From: Actinomadura nitritigenes | Lineage (GTDB): Bacteria > Actinomycetota > Actinomycetes > Streptosporangiales > Streptosporangiaceae | Direction of reading: 5' to 3' | Length of the DNA: 64,000 nucleotides | Assembly (NCBI RefSeq): GCF_017573545.1 | Contig: NZ_JAGEOK010000032.1 | Coordinates: forward strand, 1-64,000 | In this document: positions 1 to 7,499 of the stretch, one piece after another | Numbering within the stretch: position 1 is the first letter of the stretch | Layout of the letters: the number at the start of each line of letters is the position of its first letter | Notes under the pieces: generated by a model | What the model was told of the DNA's origin: nothing | Seen by the model: the letters and a program-made list of their open reading frames with translations, nothing else | Databases searched by the model: none | Made by a program: the position numbers and the translations under genes

Positions 1-42
1 CTGGTTGGACGGAGGGTTGTGAGAGATCAACCGTCCTACCAG
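1..42. repeat. Inverted repeat at the window edge, terminator-like
   Basis: Bases 1-12 and 31-42 are reverse complements with one mismatch, separated by an 18-base loop. The arm reads CTGGTTGGACGG. It could be the terminator of a gene to the left or the end of an element. No T-tract follows. What lies left of base 1 cannot be seen. Confidence 0.4.
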
Positions 43-779
43 GGGCTCCTTGACGTTCCGGGGCAGATGCACCGACCGCGACCATCATGTGATCAACAGT
101 CACCACACCGCTGCTGAAAAAGGCTCACTGGTGAACGCAACGAGGCGGACGCGTCCGCAAAGAAGCTGAGAGCTGGTGATCCCCTGGAATGCTTCATGAA
201 GATGACCGGGGACCCAACAACACCATTCTCATAACCTCTGAGTTCGCTCACATGCGCCCACAGATGGGATCGAAGTTATCGGTCTTGCCTCTATCGGGAG
301 AATCAACCGCTCGCATCTAATGTGAGGGGCGCTCCCCTGGACGCATCTGAAGCCAGGAAGCCTCACGGCTCCTGGCCCTCCGCGGGCCAGATGGCATGCC
401 CCCGCGCCAATCCACCTGTCACGGGCGTGTCACCGTACCCCTCGGCCGACCCCCGGGACAGGGGTGCATGCTTAACAGCGATGCCGTACTGGTCGGAGGC
501 CCGTGCGGACATGTCTGGGCGGTCCCGATCCTGCCAATGATCAGACTGCGTCTAAAACGTAATTACGGGTGCCCGAATCTTTACGGATCAACTTTTTTCC
601 TCTGCATTGCCGCAGGTCACTCAGGTGCTGGCATGTATTCGTATCACCGGAGATGAGGATCTCGTTCCAGTGATCCGCCATGTGGCGAACGGTGCCCCAG
701 TGATGAGAGCAGAGTCATAGCGTGTCCAAGGAGAGGTTCGCGGAAGGCGGTACCTCACAGTGGCAGCGCGGAGGAGATC
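43..779. other. No convincing gene (737 bp)
   Basis: Short open frames occur on both strands but none shows a recognisable family, a good ribosome binding site or actinobacterial codon bias. The stretch is lower in GC than the rest of the window, especially from about 540 to 660, which includes a T-rich run. It probably holds the promoter of the gene pair starting at 780. Confidence 0.5.
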
Positions 780-971
780 TTGAGGTTCGAAGTGATGATG
801 GCGTTCGGTGCGGCCTCTATTACGCTTGCCTTTATCGGCCTGGCTGCTTATGTAGTAGCCAAGGTCTCTGCTCACACTCCCGAGCATCTGCCTCGCTTGT
901 TCGTGTCGATGGCCGTATTCTTCAGTGCCGTTCCAGCTGTGATCTATGCCCTCTACGCTCTTGCGGGATGA
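780..971 (+). CDS. Small two-helix membrane protein, unknown function
   Basis: This 63-residue protein consists almost entirely of two hydrophobic helices (about residues 8-28 and 41-61) joined by a short loop, so it should sit in the cytoplasmic membrane. A TTG start is chosen because GAGGAG lies just upstream (771-776); an ATG 15 bases further in is possible. It ends 3 bases before the Crp/Fnr-type regulator, so the two are probably co-transcribed and may act together, for example as sensor or anchor and regulator. The gene is lower in GC than most of the window, consistent with transfer. No family is recognised. Confidence 0.55.
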   Translation: MRFEVMMAFGAASITLAFIGLAAYVVAKVSAHTPEHLPRLFVSMAVFFSAVPAVIYALYALAG

Positions 972-974
972 GAG

Positions 975-1649
975 ATGTATGACGAAACGTTTTGGGCACA
1001 GATGCCAGTGGGCGTTAGGCGCGACCTAATACAATGTGGATACGAGCGCGCTTTTCGATCTAATGAAGCATTCCTGTGTCGGGGGGACAAAGCTGAAAAG
1101 GTACTAATACTACGCCTGGGGTGGGCTAGGGTCGTAGCCTATCCTTCTCCCGGAACCAGCTTGGTCGTTCACGCCGCATGCGAAGGTGAACTATGTGGCG
1201 ACTATGAGGCTCTGAACAGTGATCGATATGAATACGACTATGTGGCAGGCGGGGGTGGGGCAACAGTTCTCTCCGTCCCCCTGCGCGCCTTCTCTGGGAT
1301 GTGCCATAAGTATCCCGACATTCTGATGGCGATACTAAAGACCACCGCTAATCGACTCCAGCGGTCGGAGCGACTGCGCGCCACAAACGACATACGTACA
1401 CGAACGGCAATTATCCTTAAGATGCTCTGCGTGAGATTTGGAATAGACCTGAATGATCTCCAAACGGAGATTCGTCTAGCAGGCTTCACTCGCGATGACC
1501 TCGCTGCACTTGCTGACACTTCGGCCCGATCGCTGGATCGAGCTATTTCTTATCTCTATGCTCAGGGAATCCTACTCGAAGCTAGAGGCGTGTTTGTAGT
1601 TGACAGACGAGCCTTATGGCATTTCGTAGGAGAAGAAGGCCCATTTTAG
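975..1649 (+). CDS. Crp/Fnr-family transcriptional regulator
   Basis: The 224-residue protein has the Crp/Fnr layout: an N-terminal cyclic-nucleotide-binding-like beta roll (about residues 20-115), a long dimerisation helix (about 118-150) and a C-terminal winged helix-turn-helix (about 165-210, including GFTRDDLAALADTSARSLDR). No cysteine cluster of the Fnr type is seen, so an iron-sulfur oxygen sensor is unlikely. The effector is unknown. It follows the small membrane protein by 3 bases. GC content is clearly lower than that of the chromosomal genes further right, which suggests horizontal origin. The target promoters cannot be told from the sequence. Confidence 0.75.
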   Translation: MYDETFWAQMPVGVRRDLIQCGYERAFRSNEAFLCRGDKAEKVLILRLGWARVVAYPSPGTSLVVHAACEGELCGDYEALNSDRYEYDYVAGGGGATVLSVPLRAFSGMCHKYPDILMAILKTTANRLQRSERLRATNDIRTRTAIILKMLCVRFGIDLNDLQTEIRLAGFTRDDLAALADTSARSLDRAISYLYAQGILLEARGVFVVDRRALWHFVGEEGPF

Positions 1650-1965
1650 CTAGATGGCTTACAATAATTTCTCGGGTTTGATAGAACCGTAGCCTTTCCA
1701 GCCCAACGCAGGCCGAAGCGTGGCAGTCGATGGACATAGGTCCAGGTCAGACTGATTCGGTGGTACCACTGTGAATTCGCCGACCTGGCGGCCCGAGCTG
1801 GCCAAACCTGTACTGTTTTCCTGCTGCACTTGCCCAGATGTGCCAGCTCCTGATCGTAGGCTCGCGGACCTGCTCTTCGAGGTGGCCTTAGCTTCTCTGG
1901 TCCTACCGAGAACACTCTTTTCGGCGGCCTCGGCACACCCTGTTGCCGTTGCCGTGTGAGGTGAT
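1650..1965. other. Intergenic stretch between convergent genes
   Basis: A 316-bp gap lies between the Crp/Fnr-type gene and the end of the APH-fold gene, which converge. GC rises through it from low to normal. Open frames cross it on both strands, but none has a ribosome binding site or a recognisable family. I see no gene here. Confidence 0.5.
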
Positions 1966-2784
1966 TCAGGGGGAAGAAGAGTGGGCACATCGGTGCGACG
2001 CCCACATCTGTGCTGCGGTCGCGTGGGCGAGTGCCCAAGCCTCATTGGTGGTGGCGAGGTTGACTTGCCATTTGCCGGCGAAGGCGCGTGCGAAGAGGTC
2101 GATGGTGGCTGGGGCGGTGGTCGTCCAAGCGGGGAACTGTGAGGCCCAGTGTTCGGCTTCGGTCGGGGTGTGGCCGGCCTTGAGTAGCCAGGGGATGAGG
2201 AGTGCTAGCTCGAGGAAGGCGGCGCCGCGTCCGGCGAAGGTCCAGTCAACGACGTAGGCGGTGTCGCCGTCGCCGAGGAGGACGTTGGCGGGGTTGAGGT
2301 CGGCGTGCAGCAGGGTGTTGCCTGCCAGTGGGGTCATGTCCCCCATCGATTCCCAGCGGCGCTCGACGCGCTTGCGTTCCAGCACATCGGGGAGCGGATG
2401 TGCCTGCAGGCTGTCGACGATCTTCGTGAGGATGTCCAGGTCCGGTGAGCCGGGGGTGTAGTCGGCGTGCCGGGCCTGGACGTGTTCGAAGGCCAGGACG
2501 AGCCACCCGCCCGCCTCCACGGTGAAGTGGAGGCGGGGGGCGTACTGGGTGACGTGGGGGTTGATCGCGGCTTCCCAGCGCAGCGACCGGACTTCCGGGC
2601 CGTCGGTGTCCGGCGCGGTCTTGCGTGCGGCCTTGACGAACAGCCGGCCGTCCGCGGTGTGGATGGTCGCGGCGATGTCGGCGTGGTTGCCGGCGGGCGC
2701 GGGCTCGACCCACTGGATGGGGCCGGTGCGCGCCGTGACCGCGCCGAGCACCTCGGGTGGCAGGTCGGACCAGTGGCTGCGCAT
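1966..2784 (-). CDS. APH-fold phosphotransferase (aminoglycoside phosphotransferase family)
   Basis: The 272-residue protein has the APH/choline-kinase fold. The catalytic loop reads HADLNPANVLL and is followed about 12 residues later by the metal-binding Asp in VVDW; an N-lobe FVKAAR carries the likely ATP-binding lysine. Members phosphorylate aminoglycosides, macrolides, homoserine or other small hydroxyl compounds; the substrate cannot be predicted, and a resistance function should not be assumed. It is the last gene of a leftward run and starts 21 bases after the small protein at 2806-3279, so the two are likely one operon. Confidence 0.75.
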   Translation of the reverse strand: MRSHWSDLPPEVLGAVTARTGPIQWVEPAPAGNHADIAATIHTADGRLFVKAARKTAPDTDGPEVRSLRWEAAINPHVTQYAPRLHFTVEAGGWLVLAFEHVQARHADYTPGSPDLDILTKIVDSLQAHPLPDVLERKRVERRWESMGDMTPLAGNTLLHADLNPANVLLGDGDTAYVVDWTFAGRGAAFLELALLIPWLLKAGHTPTEAEHWASQFPAWTTTAPATIDLFARAFAGKWQVNLATTNEAWALAHATAAQMWASHRCAHSSSP

Positions 2785-2805
2785 GGATCAATCCCCGTGG
2801 TGGTG

Positions 2806-3279
2806 TCAGGCGTTCATCGGCGGCTGCGCGCAGTTCTCCGGGCAGCAGGACTCGCCGTCCATCCACCATTCCAGATCGACCCGGTACCCGGTGGCGCGCA
2901 TCGCCGCCAGGCCGCGCTCGGACGCCTGCCCGGACCGGATGTCCTCGTCCATGATCGGCAGGTGGTGCATGAACCGGCCCGCGACCATGTCACAGACGGC
3001 CGCGAATGTGCGCGTGCGCATCATGGAGCGGTGCCAGATCTTGTCGACGGCGGGCGAGGGCGCGAACTTCACCCAGGCGCGGGCGTCGCCGCCGACTTCG
3101 GTCATGGTGTCTCCCCACGCCTTCATGAAGACGAGGAACTGCTCGACGCCGCGCTCGGCGTAGGGGCGGGTGACCTTGTCGAAGGTCACCACGTCGTTCA
3201 CCATCTGGTCGAACAGTTCGGCTGTGACGAGGCCGCGTGGATCTTTGGTGGCGACGGCCAGGTCGGGAGCGAAGGTCAT
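2806..3279 (-). CDS. Small protein resembling glycine-rich-domain (DUF1399-like) proteins, Cys-rich tail
   Basis: The 157-residue protein contains a VDKIWH segment followed by a region ending VAGRFMHHLP. This pattern (VDxxWH, then GxFxHHxP) is what I recall from actinobacterial GRDP/DUF1399-like proteins, whose role is unknown. The C-terminal 15 residues carry SCCPENC, three cysteines that could bind a metal or be modified. The ATG at 3279 is chosen over a GTG six bases upstream because GGAGG sits five bases before it. It lies directly upstream of the APH-fold kinase in the same direction. Confidence 0.6.
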   Translation of the reverse strand: MTFAPDLAVATKDPRGLVTAELFDQMVNDVVTFDKVTRPYAERGVEQFLVFMKAWGDTMTEVGGDARAWVKFAPSPAVDKIWHRSMMRTRTFAAVCDMVAGRFMHHLPIMDEDIRSGQASERGLAAMRATGYRVDLEWWMDGESCCPENCAQPPMNA

Positions 3280-3405
3280 GTGCACCTCCGACGCGCGTTG
3301 TGGTTGGTTCTCTCGGCCCAGGTGCGCGTCTGTTGACCTGGGCCGGAGGGCTTTAATGGGGCGGGCGAGCGCCTGGATGCCGTTCTGCCGCGTGCCGCTC
3401 CCGGC

Positions 3406-3707
3406 TTACGGTGCGGATTGCTGGAGAGCGATGTCCGTTGGATCGGCGATCGACCAAGGCGCGGCCTTGTCGTTAGACCGTGTGGAGGGGCTTGGAGCCC
3501 CCGGCGGTTGGTCGTGGTCGTGGTCACGCGCCCGCGTGCGGGCGGCGGCACGCTCGATGATGTTGCCGAGGTACTCGATCCGCTCGGGATCTCGCGTCTG
3601 CCCAGTAGGTAGTACTGCGATTCGGGAACGACTTCCTGTTCCATGAGCCGGCGGTAGGAGCCCAGCGCGGCGGCCAGTTCTCGCGCCTGGCCGGGATCAA
3701 GAGGCAC
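3406..3707 (-). pseudogene. Small gene with apparent one-base frameshift
   Basis: A GTG start at 3707 with AGGAGA five bases upstream opens a frame that reads VPLDPGQARELAAALGSYRR and on to QYYLLG. Near 3610 the coding signal jumps to another frame reading QTRDPERIEYLGNIIERAAA, which runs to a TAA at 3406. One inserted base near 3610 would restore a protein of about 100 residues. It may be a real frameshift or a sequencing error. The family is not recognised. It sits between the small genes above 3914 and the DUF1399-like gene, all leftward. Confidence 0.45.
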
Positions 3708-3913
3708 GATGTCTCCTAGCCGAGGGATGTAGGGCGGAGTCGTAGACCACCGAGGTGACGAGGTCAGCCAGGGCCCGCTGAGTTGTGCATGAGGCCATGG
3801 GGGTATGGGGGCGCGGCGGCTTCCGAGGGGTGAAGGCCGCCGCGCCCTGTCGCGCATCGCCCTCACGCCGGAGCGGCGATCTGAGGTGGATGCGCGACGA
3901 CTGGGCCTGCTGG

Positions 3914-4165
3914 TCATCGCATGAGTCCCAGCGTGTGGATGATCTGTGCTTCGAGCGCCGCCAGAGTGGGGGCGTCCAGGAGCCGGCGGGGGCCGGGAAG
4001 CATGACCCACCACGCACGGGTGTAGTGCCCCCACCAGACGATCGCTCCGTATTGGCGGGAGAGGCGGCCGAGTTCGGCATCGCGGATCGACCTGGCGTCC
4101 ATCCGGCTGGTTGCGGTGCGCAGCTCGTCGGCGGGGACGTGCTGTGGGTAGCCAGCGGGGTTCAT
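3914..4165 (-). CDS. Small hypothetical protein (83 aa)
   Basis: The protein is short and Arg/Trp-rich, with a GAIVWWGHYTRAWWVM core. The ATG at 4165 overlaps the stop of the upstream gene (ATGA), so it is translationally coupled to it. It looks like a small globular cytoplasmic protein with a strand-helix ending. No family is recognised. It belongs to a three-gene leftward operon (4777 to 3914) that starts divergently from the XRE regulator. Confidence 0.5.
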   Translation of the reverse strand: MNPAGYPQHVPADELRTATSRMDARSIRDAELGRLSRQYGAIVWWGHYTRAWWVMLPGPRRLLDAPTLAALEAQIIHTLGLMR

Positions 4166-4488
4166 GGGGCGGCCACCTCCGAAATGAGGCTGCTGCTTGT
4201 GGTGGTCTGCCTGCCGCCTGAGGGGTTCGGGACGCAGGCCTCCTGAGCGGTGAGTCCCTCGATCAGGGCGGCCTCGATGTTGGTCCTCGTGCAGTTATCG
4301 GCAGGACGGACGAGCAGGAGCTTGCGTTGAGAGCGCCGCCAGGCCGCTGGACCCTTGATGGCTTCGCACAGCTCACGAGGGTTGGCCGACTCCAGCAACC
4401 CAGGTCCGTCCGACAAGGGGACGAGCGCCCGCCAGGCCCTCGTGGCCCGCCGGTACCAGGTCACCGGGTCGGGCGAGGAGTTACCCAT
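4162..4488 (-). CDS. Small hypothetical protein (108 aa)
   Basis: The protein has an Arg-rich N-terminal helix and a mixed C-terminal half ending in a Ser/Thr-rich tail. It overlaps the preceding gene by 8 bases and the following gene by 4 bases (ATGA), which supports co-translation of all three. No catalytic motif or membrane segment is visible and no family is recognised. Genes of this kind are common in actinobacterial accessory regions next to XRE regulators, but that is only an impression from context. Confidence 0.5.
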   Translation of the reverse strand: MGNSSPDPVTWYRRATRAWRALVPLSDGPGLLESANPRELCEAIKGPAAWRRSQRKLLLVRPADNCTRTNIEAALIEGLTAQEACVPNPSGGRQTTTSSSLISEVAAP

Positions 4489-4777
4489 GGGCCCGCCCAG
4501 CGAGCTTTCCCTTGACCGCTACGACCACCTCGTGCAGGTGTGCGTCATCGGCCGGTGCGATGACGCCACCATCGGAGAACCAGAACCACGGCTCACCGCT
4601 GCAGATCGCGCGCAGGTCGCATCGCACCAACACCGGGGAGGAGAAGGCGGCAGGGATCACAAGCAAGGGCTCAGACTCGGCCACCTCTACCGCATAGCCG
4701 TGGGACTTGAGCGTCTGGGCGAGCGCCCACACGCGCAACCGGCGCGTCTCTAGCGCTTTCGATGTATCCGTTGACAT
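4481..4777 (-). CDS. Small hypothetical protein (98 aa), first gene of the operon
   Basis: The protein alternates strands and helices (VEVAESEPLLVIP, then VLVRCDLRAICSG) and ends in a helix with a basic tail, so it is probably a compact cytoplasmic protein. Its ATG lies 61 bp from the divergent start of the XRE regulator at 4838, which makes the XRE protein a likely controller of this operon. No family is recognised. The 8-base overlap with the next gene indicates co-translation. Confidence 0.5.
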   Translation of the reverse strand: MSTDTSKALETRRLRVWALAQTLKSHGYAVEVAESEPLLVIPAAFSSPVLVRCDLRAICSGEPWFWFSDGGVIAPADDAHLHEVVVAVKGKLAGRAHG

Positions 4778-4837
4778 TACGAGCCCTCTTACCTAGAGGC
4801 GTGAATAGTGATCTTCAGTTAAGCTTTTCCTAACGCT
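4778..4837. promoter_or_regulatory. Divergent promoter region with imperfect inverted repeat
   Basis: The 60-bp gap separates the leftward small-gene operon from the rightward XRE gene. It is AT-richer than its surroundings and includes GTTAAGCTTTTCCTAAC, an inverted repeat with one mismatch (arms GTTAAG and CCTAAC) that ends just before the XRE ATG. That position suits autoregulation by the XRE protein. No Shine-Dalgarno sequence precedes the ATG, so the XRE message may be leaderless. Confidence 0.4.
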
Positions 4838-6046
4838 ATGGCGTTGATTGATGCCGATGAACTGACGGCGAGTACGAGTACGAACGGCGGTAGTGGACTC
4901 ATGGCGCCAGGTGGACGAGAAACCCTGACTGGCAGTCGGGGTTTCAACGACAGCCCCCGCGAAGGTCGTATTTCGGGCTACCTTCTCAAGGTCATCCGTG
5001 AATCGATCGGATTCACTCAGGACGGACTGGCCGAAGACCTTGGAGTCGATCTCACGACTGTGCAGGGCTGGGAGTCTGGGCGTCGGCCTCTCGTCGCCGT
5101 GCCCACGGGAAGTTTTCTGGCGATTCGTGCACGATTGCTACGACTCGGGGCGCAGCCGAACTTGCTCGCTCAACTCGAACCGGCGCTTGAGGCTGATCAC
5201 TTCCTCGCGCAGGTCTTGAGTACCGCACCAGCGAAGGTTCCGCCGGATGAGCATCCGCTCTCCGCGTGGGTGATCACGCGGCCGTTCACTGACATGACCT
5301 CATGGGCGGTGTCCGGTCAGCGGCCGTCCTTCCTGGACGATGTTCCGCGTAGATCTTCCCGTCGCGGTCCGGTTTCGAGCGGGCCACGCTTGGCGGTAGA
5401 CGAGCGGGCTCACTTCTTCGAGCACCTTAAGAGCGCCGCAGAGAGAGCCGATGTCGGCACTGTCGACGGGATGCTGCTTCGTAGGCAAGCACATTACGTC
5501 GCGAGCTTCGATGATTCCGTAGAGACGGCGGAATGGCTGGCGGGAATGCAGCGCCAAGAGGAGCGCAGGTCTCAACGATCCGCTGACTGGTCGCTGTCCT
5601 GGGCTGTTGTGCGGTCCGGGGCGCACTCCCTTGCTCGCAAGGGAGACCCCGAGGCGCTTCAAGCGTTCATCGGCCAGGCGATGAAGACCGACAGGTGCGA
5701 GACGGCCAACCTCAACTACTGGGCGTACTGGCTGGGGGAGATCACCGAGCCGCAGACAGCCGACACGTTCATGGTCGAGTTGCCCACTCGGTCCTGGAGA
5801 GGCACGAAGCTGCTTGCTCATCTGGTGGGCAAGCTGGAGCCGAAGAACGTCTACATCGATGTCGTCGCTCATACGGTCTGGGCGCTTCTTCAGCACCGCC
5901 CCGCTATCGTCCACGACGAGCCCGGCACGCTCGGTCGGTTGCAGGAACGGGCAGCGCGGGTCCTGGACGAAGCTGCGGTCTCCGTCCAGTCGCGACGGGA
6001 GTTGGAAGAGGTCCTCTACGGTCTACGTATCGCGGACGGGCGTTGA
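4838..6046 (+). CDS. XRE-family helix-turn-helix regulator (402 aa)
   Basis: A helix-turn-helix of the XRE/Cro type lies at about residues 47-105 (LKVIRESIGFTQDGLAEDLG, then TTVQGWESGRRP), preceded by a variable N-terminus and followed by a long helical region of about 280 residues with no named domain. This architecture, a short DNA-binding head on a large helical body, is common in actinomycetes. It starts divergently from a small-gene operon and is followed 13 bases later by an HD-domain gene, so the pair is probably co-transcribed. The ATG lacks a ribosome binding site; a leaderless message or a later start is possible. Confidence 0.7.
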   Translation: MALIDADELTASTSTNGGSGLMAPGGRETLTGSRGFNDSPREGRISGYLLKVIRESIGFTQDGLAEDLGVDLTTVQGWESGRRPLVAVPTGSFLAIRARLLRLGAQPNLLAQLEPALEADHFLAQVLSTAPAKVPPDEHPLSAWVITRPFTDMTSWAVSGQRPSFLDDVPRRSSRRGPVSSGPRLAVDERAHFFEHLKSAAERADVGTVDGMLLRRQAHYVASFDDSVETAEWLAGMQRQEERRSQRSADWSLSWAVVRSGAHSLARKGDPEALQAFIGQAMKTDRCETANLNYWAYWLGEITEPQTADTFMVELPTRSWRGTKLLAHLVGKLEPKNVYIDVVAHTVWALLQHRPAIVHDEPGTLGRLQERAARVLDEAAVSVQSRRELEEVLYGLRIADGR

Positions 6047-6059
6047 GAGAAGGGTGAGC

Positions 6060-6644
6060 ATGGCGAACGAGACGGAGCGGCTGGCGGGTTTCCTGTACGA
6101 GATCGGGCTTCTGAAGCGCTACAAGCGCACCGGGTGGCTTGTAGCGGGCGTCAACGATCCCGAGAGCATCGCCGATCACTCGCTCCGTACGGCGATCATC
6201 GCGAGCGTCCTGGCCGCGATGGAGGGGGCCAACCCCGAGCGTGCTGCACTACTCAGCCTCTTTCATGACAGCCAGGAGACGCGCCTCACCGACATCCCTT
6301 ATGTGGCCAAGCCGTACGTGAAGAAGGCGTCCAACGAGCAGGTCACCGAGCGCCAGACCCGCGGTTTGCCGGAGGTGGTCACCGCAATGATCACGGGTGT
6401 CGTCGCGGAGTACGAAGGCAAGGCCAGCGCCGAGGCGATGTGCGCCCGTGACGCGGACAAGCTCGAGTGCCTCATTCAGGCCATCGAGTACCGAGAGCAC
6501 GGCAATCAGAACACCCAACCGTGGGTGGACAGCTCACTCGCCCAACTCCAGACCGCGTCCGCCAAGCGACTCGCCGAGGAGGCGCAGAAGACCGGCTCTC
6601 TCGAGTGGTTCATGCGAGCGTTGAACGGCGACGAGGACGCGTAG
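6060..6644 (+). CDS. HD-domain phosphohydrolase, YfbR-like 5'-deoxynucleotidase type
   Basis: The 194-residue protein is a single HD domain of the HD_3/YfbR type. Expected metal ligands are present: His40 in ADHSLRTA, His69-Asp70 in LFHDSQE and Asp131/Asp133 in DADKLE. Family members remove phosphate from deoxynucleoside monophosphates; some HD nucleotidases deplete nucleotides during phage infection, but that role is not shown here. The ATG at 6060 has GAGAAGGG upstream. It follows the XRE regulator by 13 bases and probably shares its transcript. A hairpin overlaps its stop codon. Confidence 0.75.
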   Translation: MANETERLAGFLYEIGLLKRYKRTGWLVAGVNDPESIADHSLRTAIIASVLAAMEGANPERAALLSLFHDSQETRLTDIPYVAKPYVKKASNEQVTERQTRGLPEVVTAMITGVVAEYEGKASAEAMCARDADKLECLIQAIEYREHGNQNTQPWVDSSLAQLQTASAKRLAEEAQKTGSLEWFMRALNGDEDA

Positions 6645-6657
6645 AGGCGTCCTCGTC
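6630..6657 (+). terminator. Hairpin terminator overlapping the HD-domain gene stop
   Basis: GACGAGGACGC (6630-6640) and GCGTCCTCGTC (6647-6657) are perfect reverse complements, giving an 11-bp stem with a six-base loop that contains the TAG stop. No T-tract follows, which is usual for actinobacterial terminators. Confidence 0.7.
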
Positions 6658-7079
6658 CCTAGGGTCCCTGGCCGACATCTGCGGCTTGGCCGAAGCTGGG
6701 AAGCTCGTCGGCGGGAGGACCGGCGTGGCTGCCCCTCCTCCTCCTCGCAACCTGTGAGGGCTGAAGCCCTCCCTCATCGGATCGACTGGCCGATTCTGAC
6801 ACCGGAGACGTTCCCGGCGATTCCTGTTCTTGCTGCGCGGACCGGATAGCGAGGAATTTGGCAGCAAGCTGAAGGATGCGATACCGCCCGACAGTAAGCG
6901 TCAGAATGGCTCGTCAATTGATACGAGTCGACCTTCGCGAACCGACGCATTATCAGCTCAGTGCGGGATGCAAGATAGCTGGTAGAGCGCTACCTGTTGT
7001 GGATAACTTCCGCTCGGAAGATCACACTGGCCGGGCGGGGGACCGAGCGCGGTCGCTCAAAAGCCAGGAGCGGAGGTGC
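6658..7079 (+). promoter_or_regulatory. Non-coding stretch upstream of mobC, candidate oriT
   Basis: This 422-bp gap shows no convincing gene. It holds a hairpin GAGGGCT-GA-AGCCCTC at 6756-6771, a short palindrome TTCGCGAA, and a hairpin GGTAG-AGCG-CTACC at 6981-6994 that is followed by a less GC-rich segment. Transfer origins of MOB relaxases usually lie just upstream of the relaxosome genes, so the 6900-7079 half is the best oriT candidate. No nick site can be named from sequence alone. Confidence 0.4.
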
Positions 7080-7499
7080 ATGACGACATCCAAACGAGGC
7101 AGCGACGGGGCGGAGCCGCTGCAGCGCCGAGCGAAGCTCGGTGGAGGGCGGCGGCGAGATCGGGAACTGAGAATCCGCGTCTGCGACCAGGAGTACGAAG
7201 AGTTCCACGAGGCGGCGACGCGAGCCGGTCTCGCGTGTAGCGCCTTCGTCGTAAAGACGGTTCAGACTGCGATTCGCGAGCAGCGGCCTGTGGACGGAGC
7301 GCTCGTCGCGTTGCATGCCGAACTGCGAAATGCCAGCCGTCAGGTGAACGCGGTCGGGGTCAACCTCAACCAGCTCGTGCGCCATGCCAACGCCTACAAC
7401 GAGGTTCCGGAGTCGGTGGCGTGGTTGGCGGCGTACTGCTTTCAGGTGGTGCGGCGGGCCGAAGCCGTCATCGTCGAACTCGGCAGACGGCTGCCGTGA
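7080..7499 (+). CDS. MobC-like relaxosome accessory protein
   Basis: The 139-residue protein has a basic N-terminus, a ribbon-helix-helix-like segment (RIRVCDQEYEEFHEAATRAG) and a helical MobC-type second half containing LRNASRQVNAVGVNLNQLVR, a typical MobC signature. Such proteins bind oriT and help the relaxase melt DNA. The ATG at 7080 follows AGGAGCGGAGG. Its stop overlaps the relaxase GTG start (GTGA), so the two are translationally coupled. Together with the relaxase it marks a mobilizable element. Confidence 0.8.
   Translation: MTTSKRGSDGAEPLQRRAKLGGGRRRDRELRIRVCDQEYEEFHEAATRAGLACSAFVVKTVQTAIREQRPVDGALVALHAELRNASRQVNAVGVNLNQLVRHANAYNEVPESVAWLAAYCFQVVRRAEAVIVELGRRLP

Noticed and set aside
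6955-7000. tRNA-like pieces (AGCTCAGT and GGTAGAGCGC) near the candidate oriT
   Set aside because: The two pieces are separated by 18 unrelated bases and no acceptor, anticodon or T-arm follows, so there is no tRNA gene.
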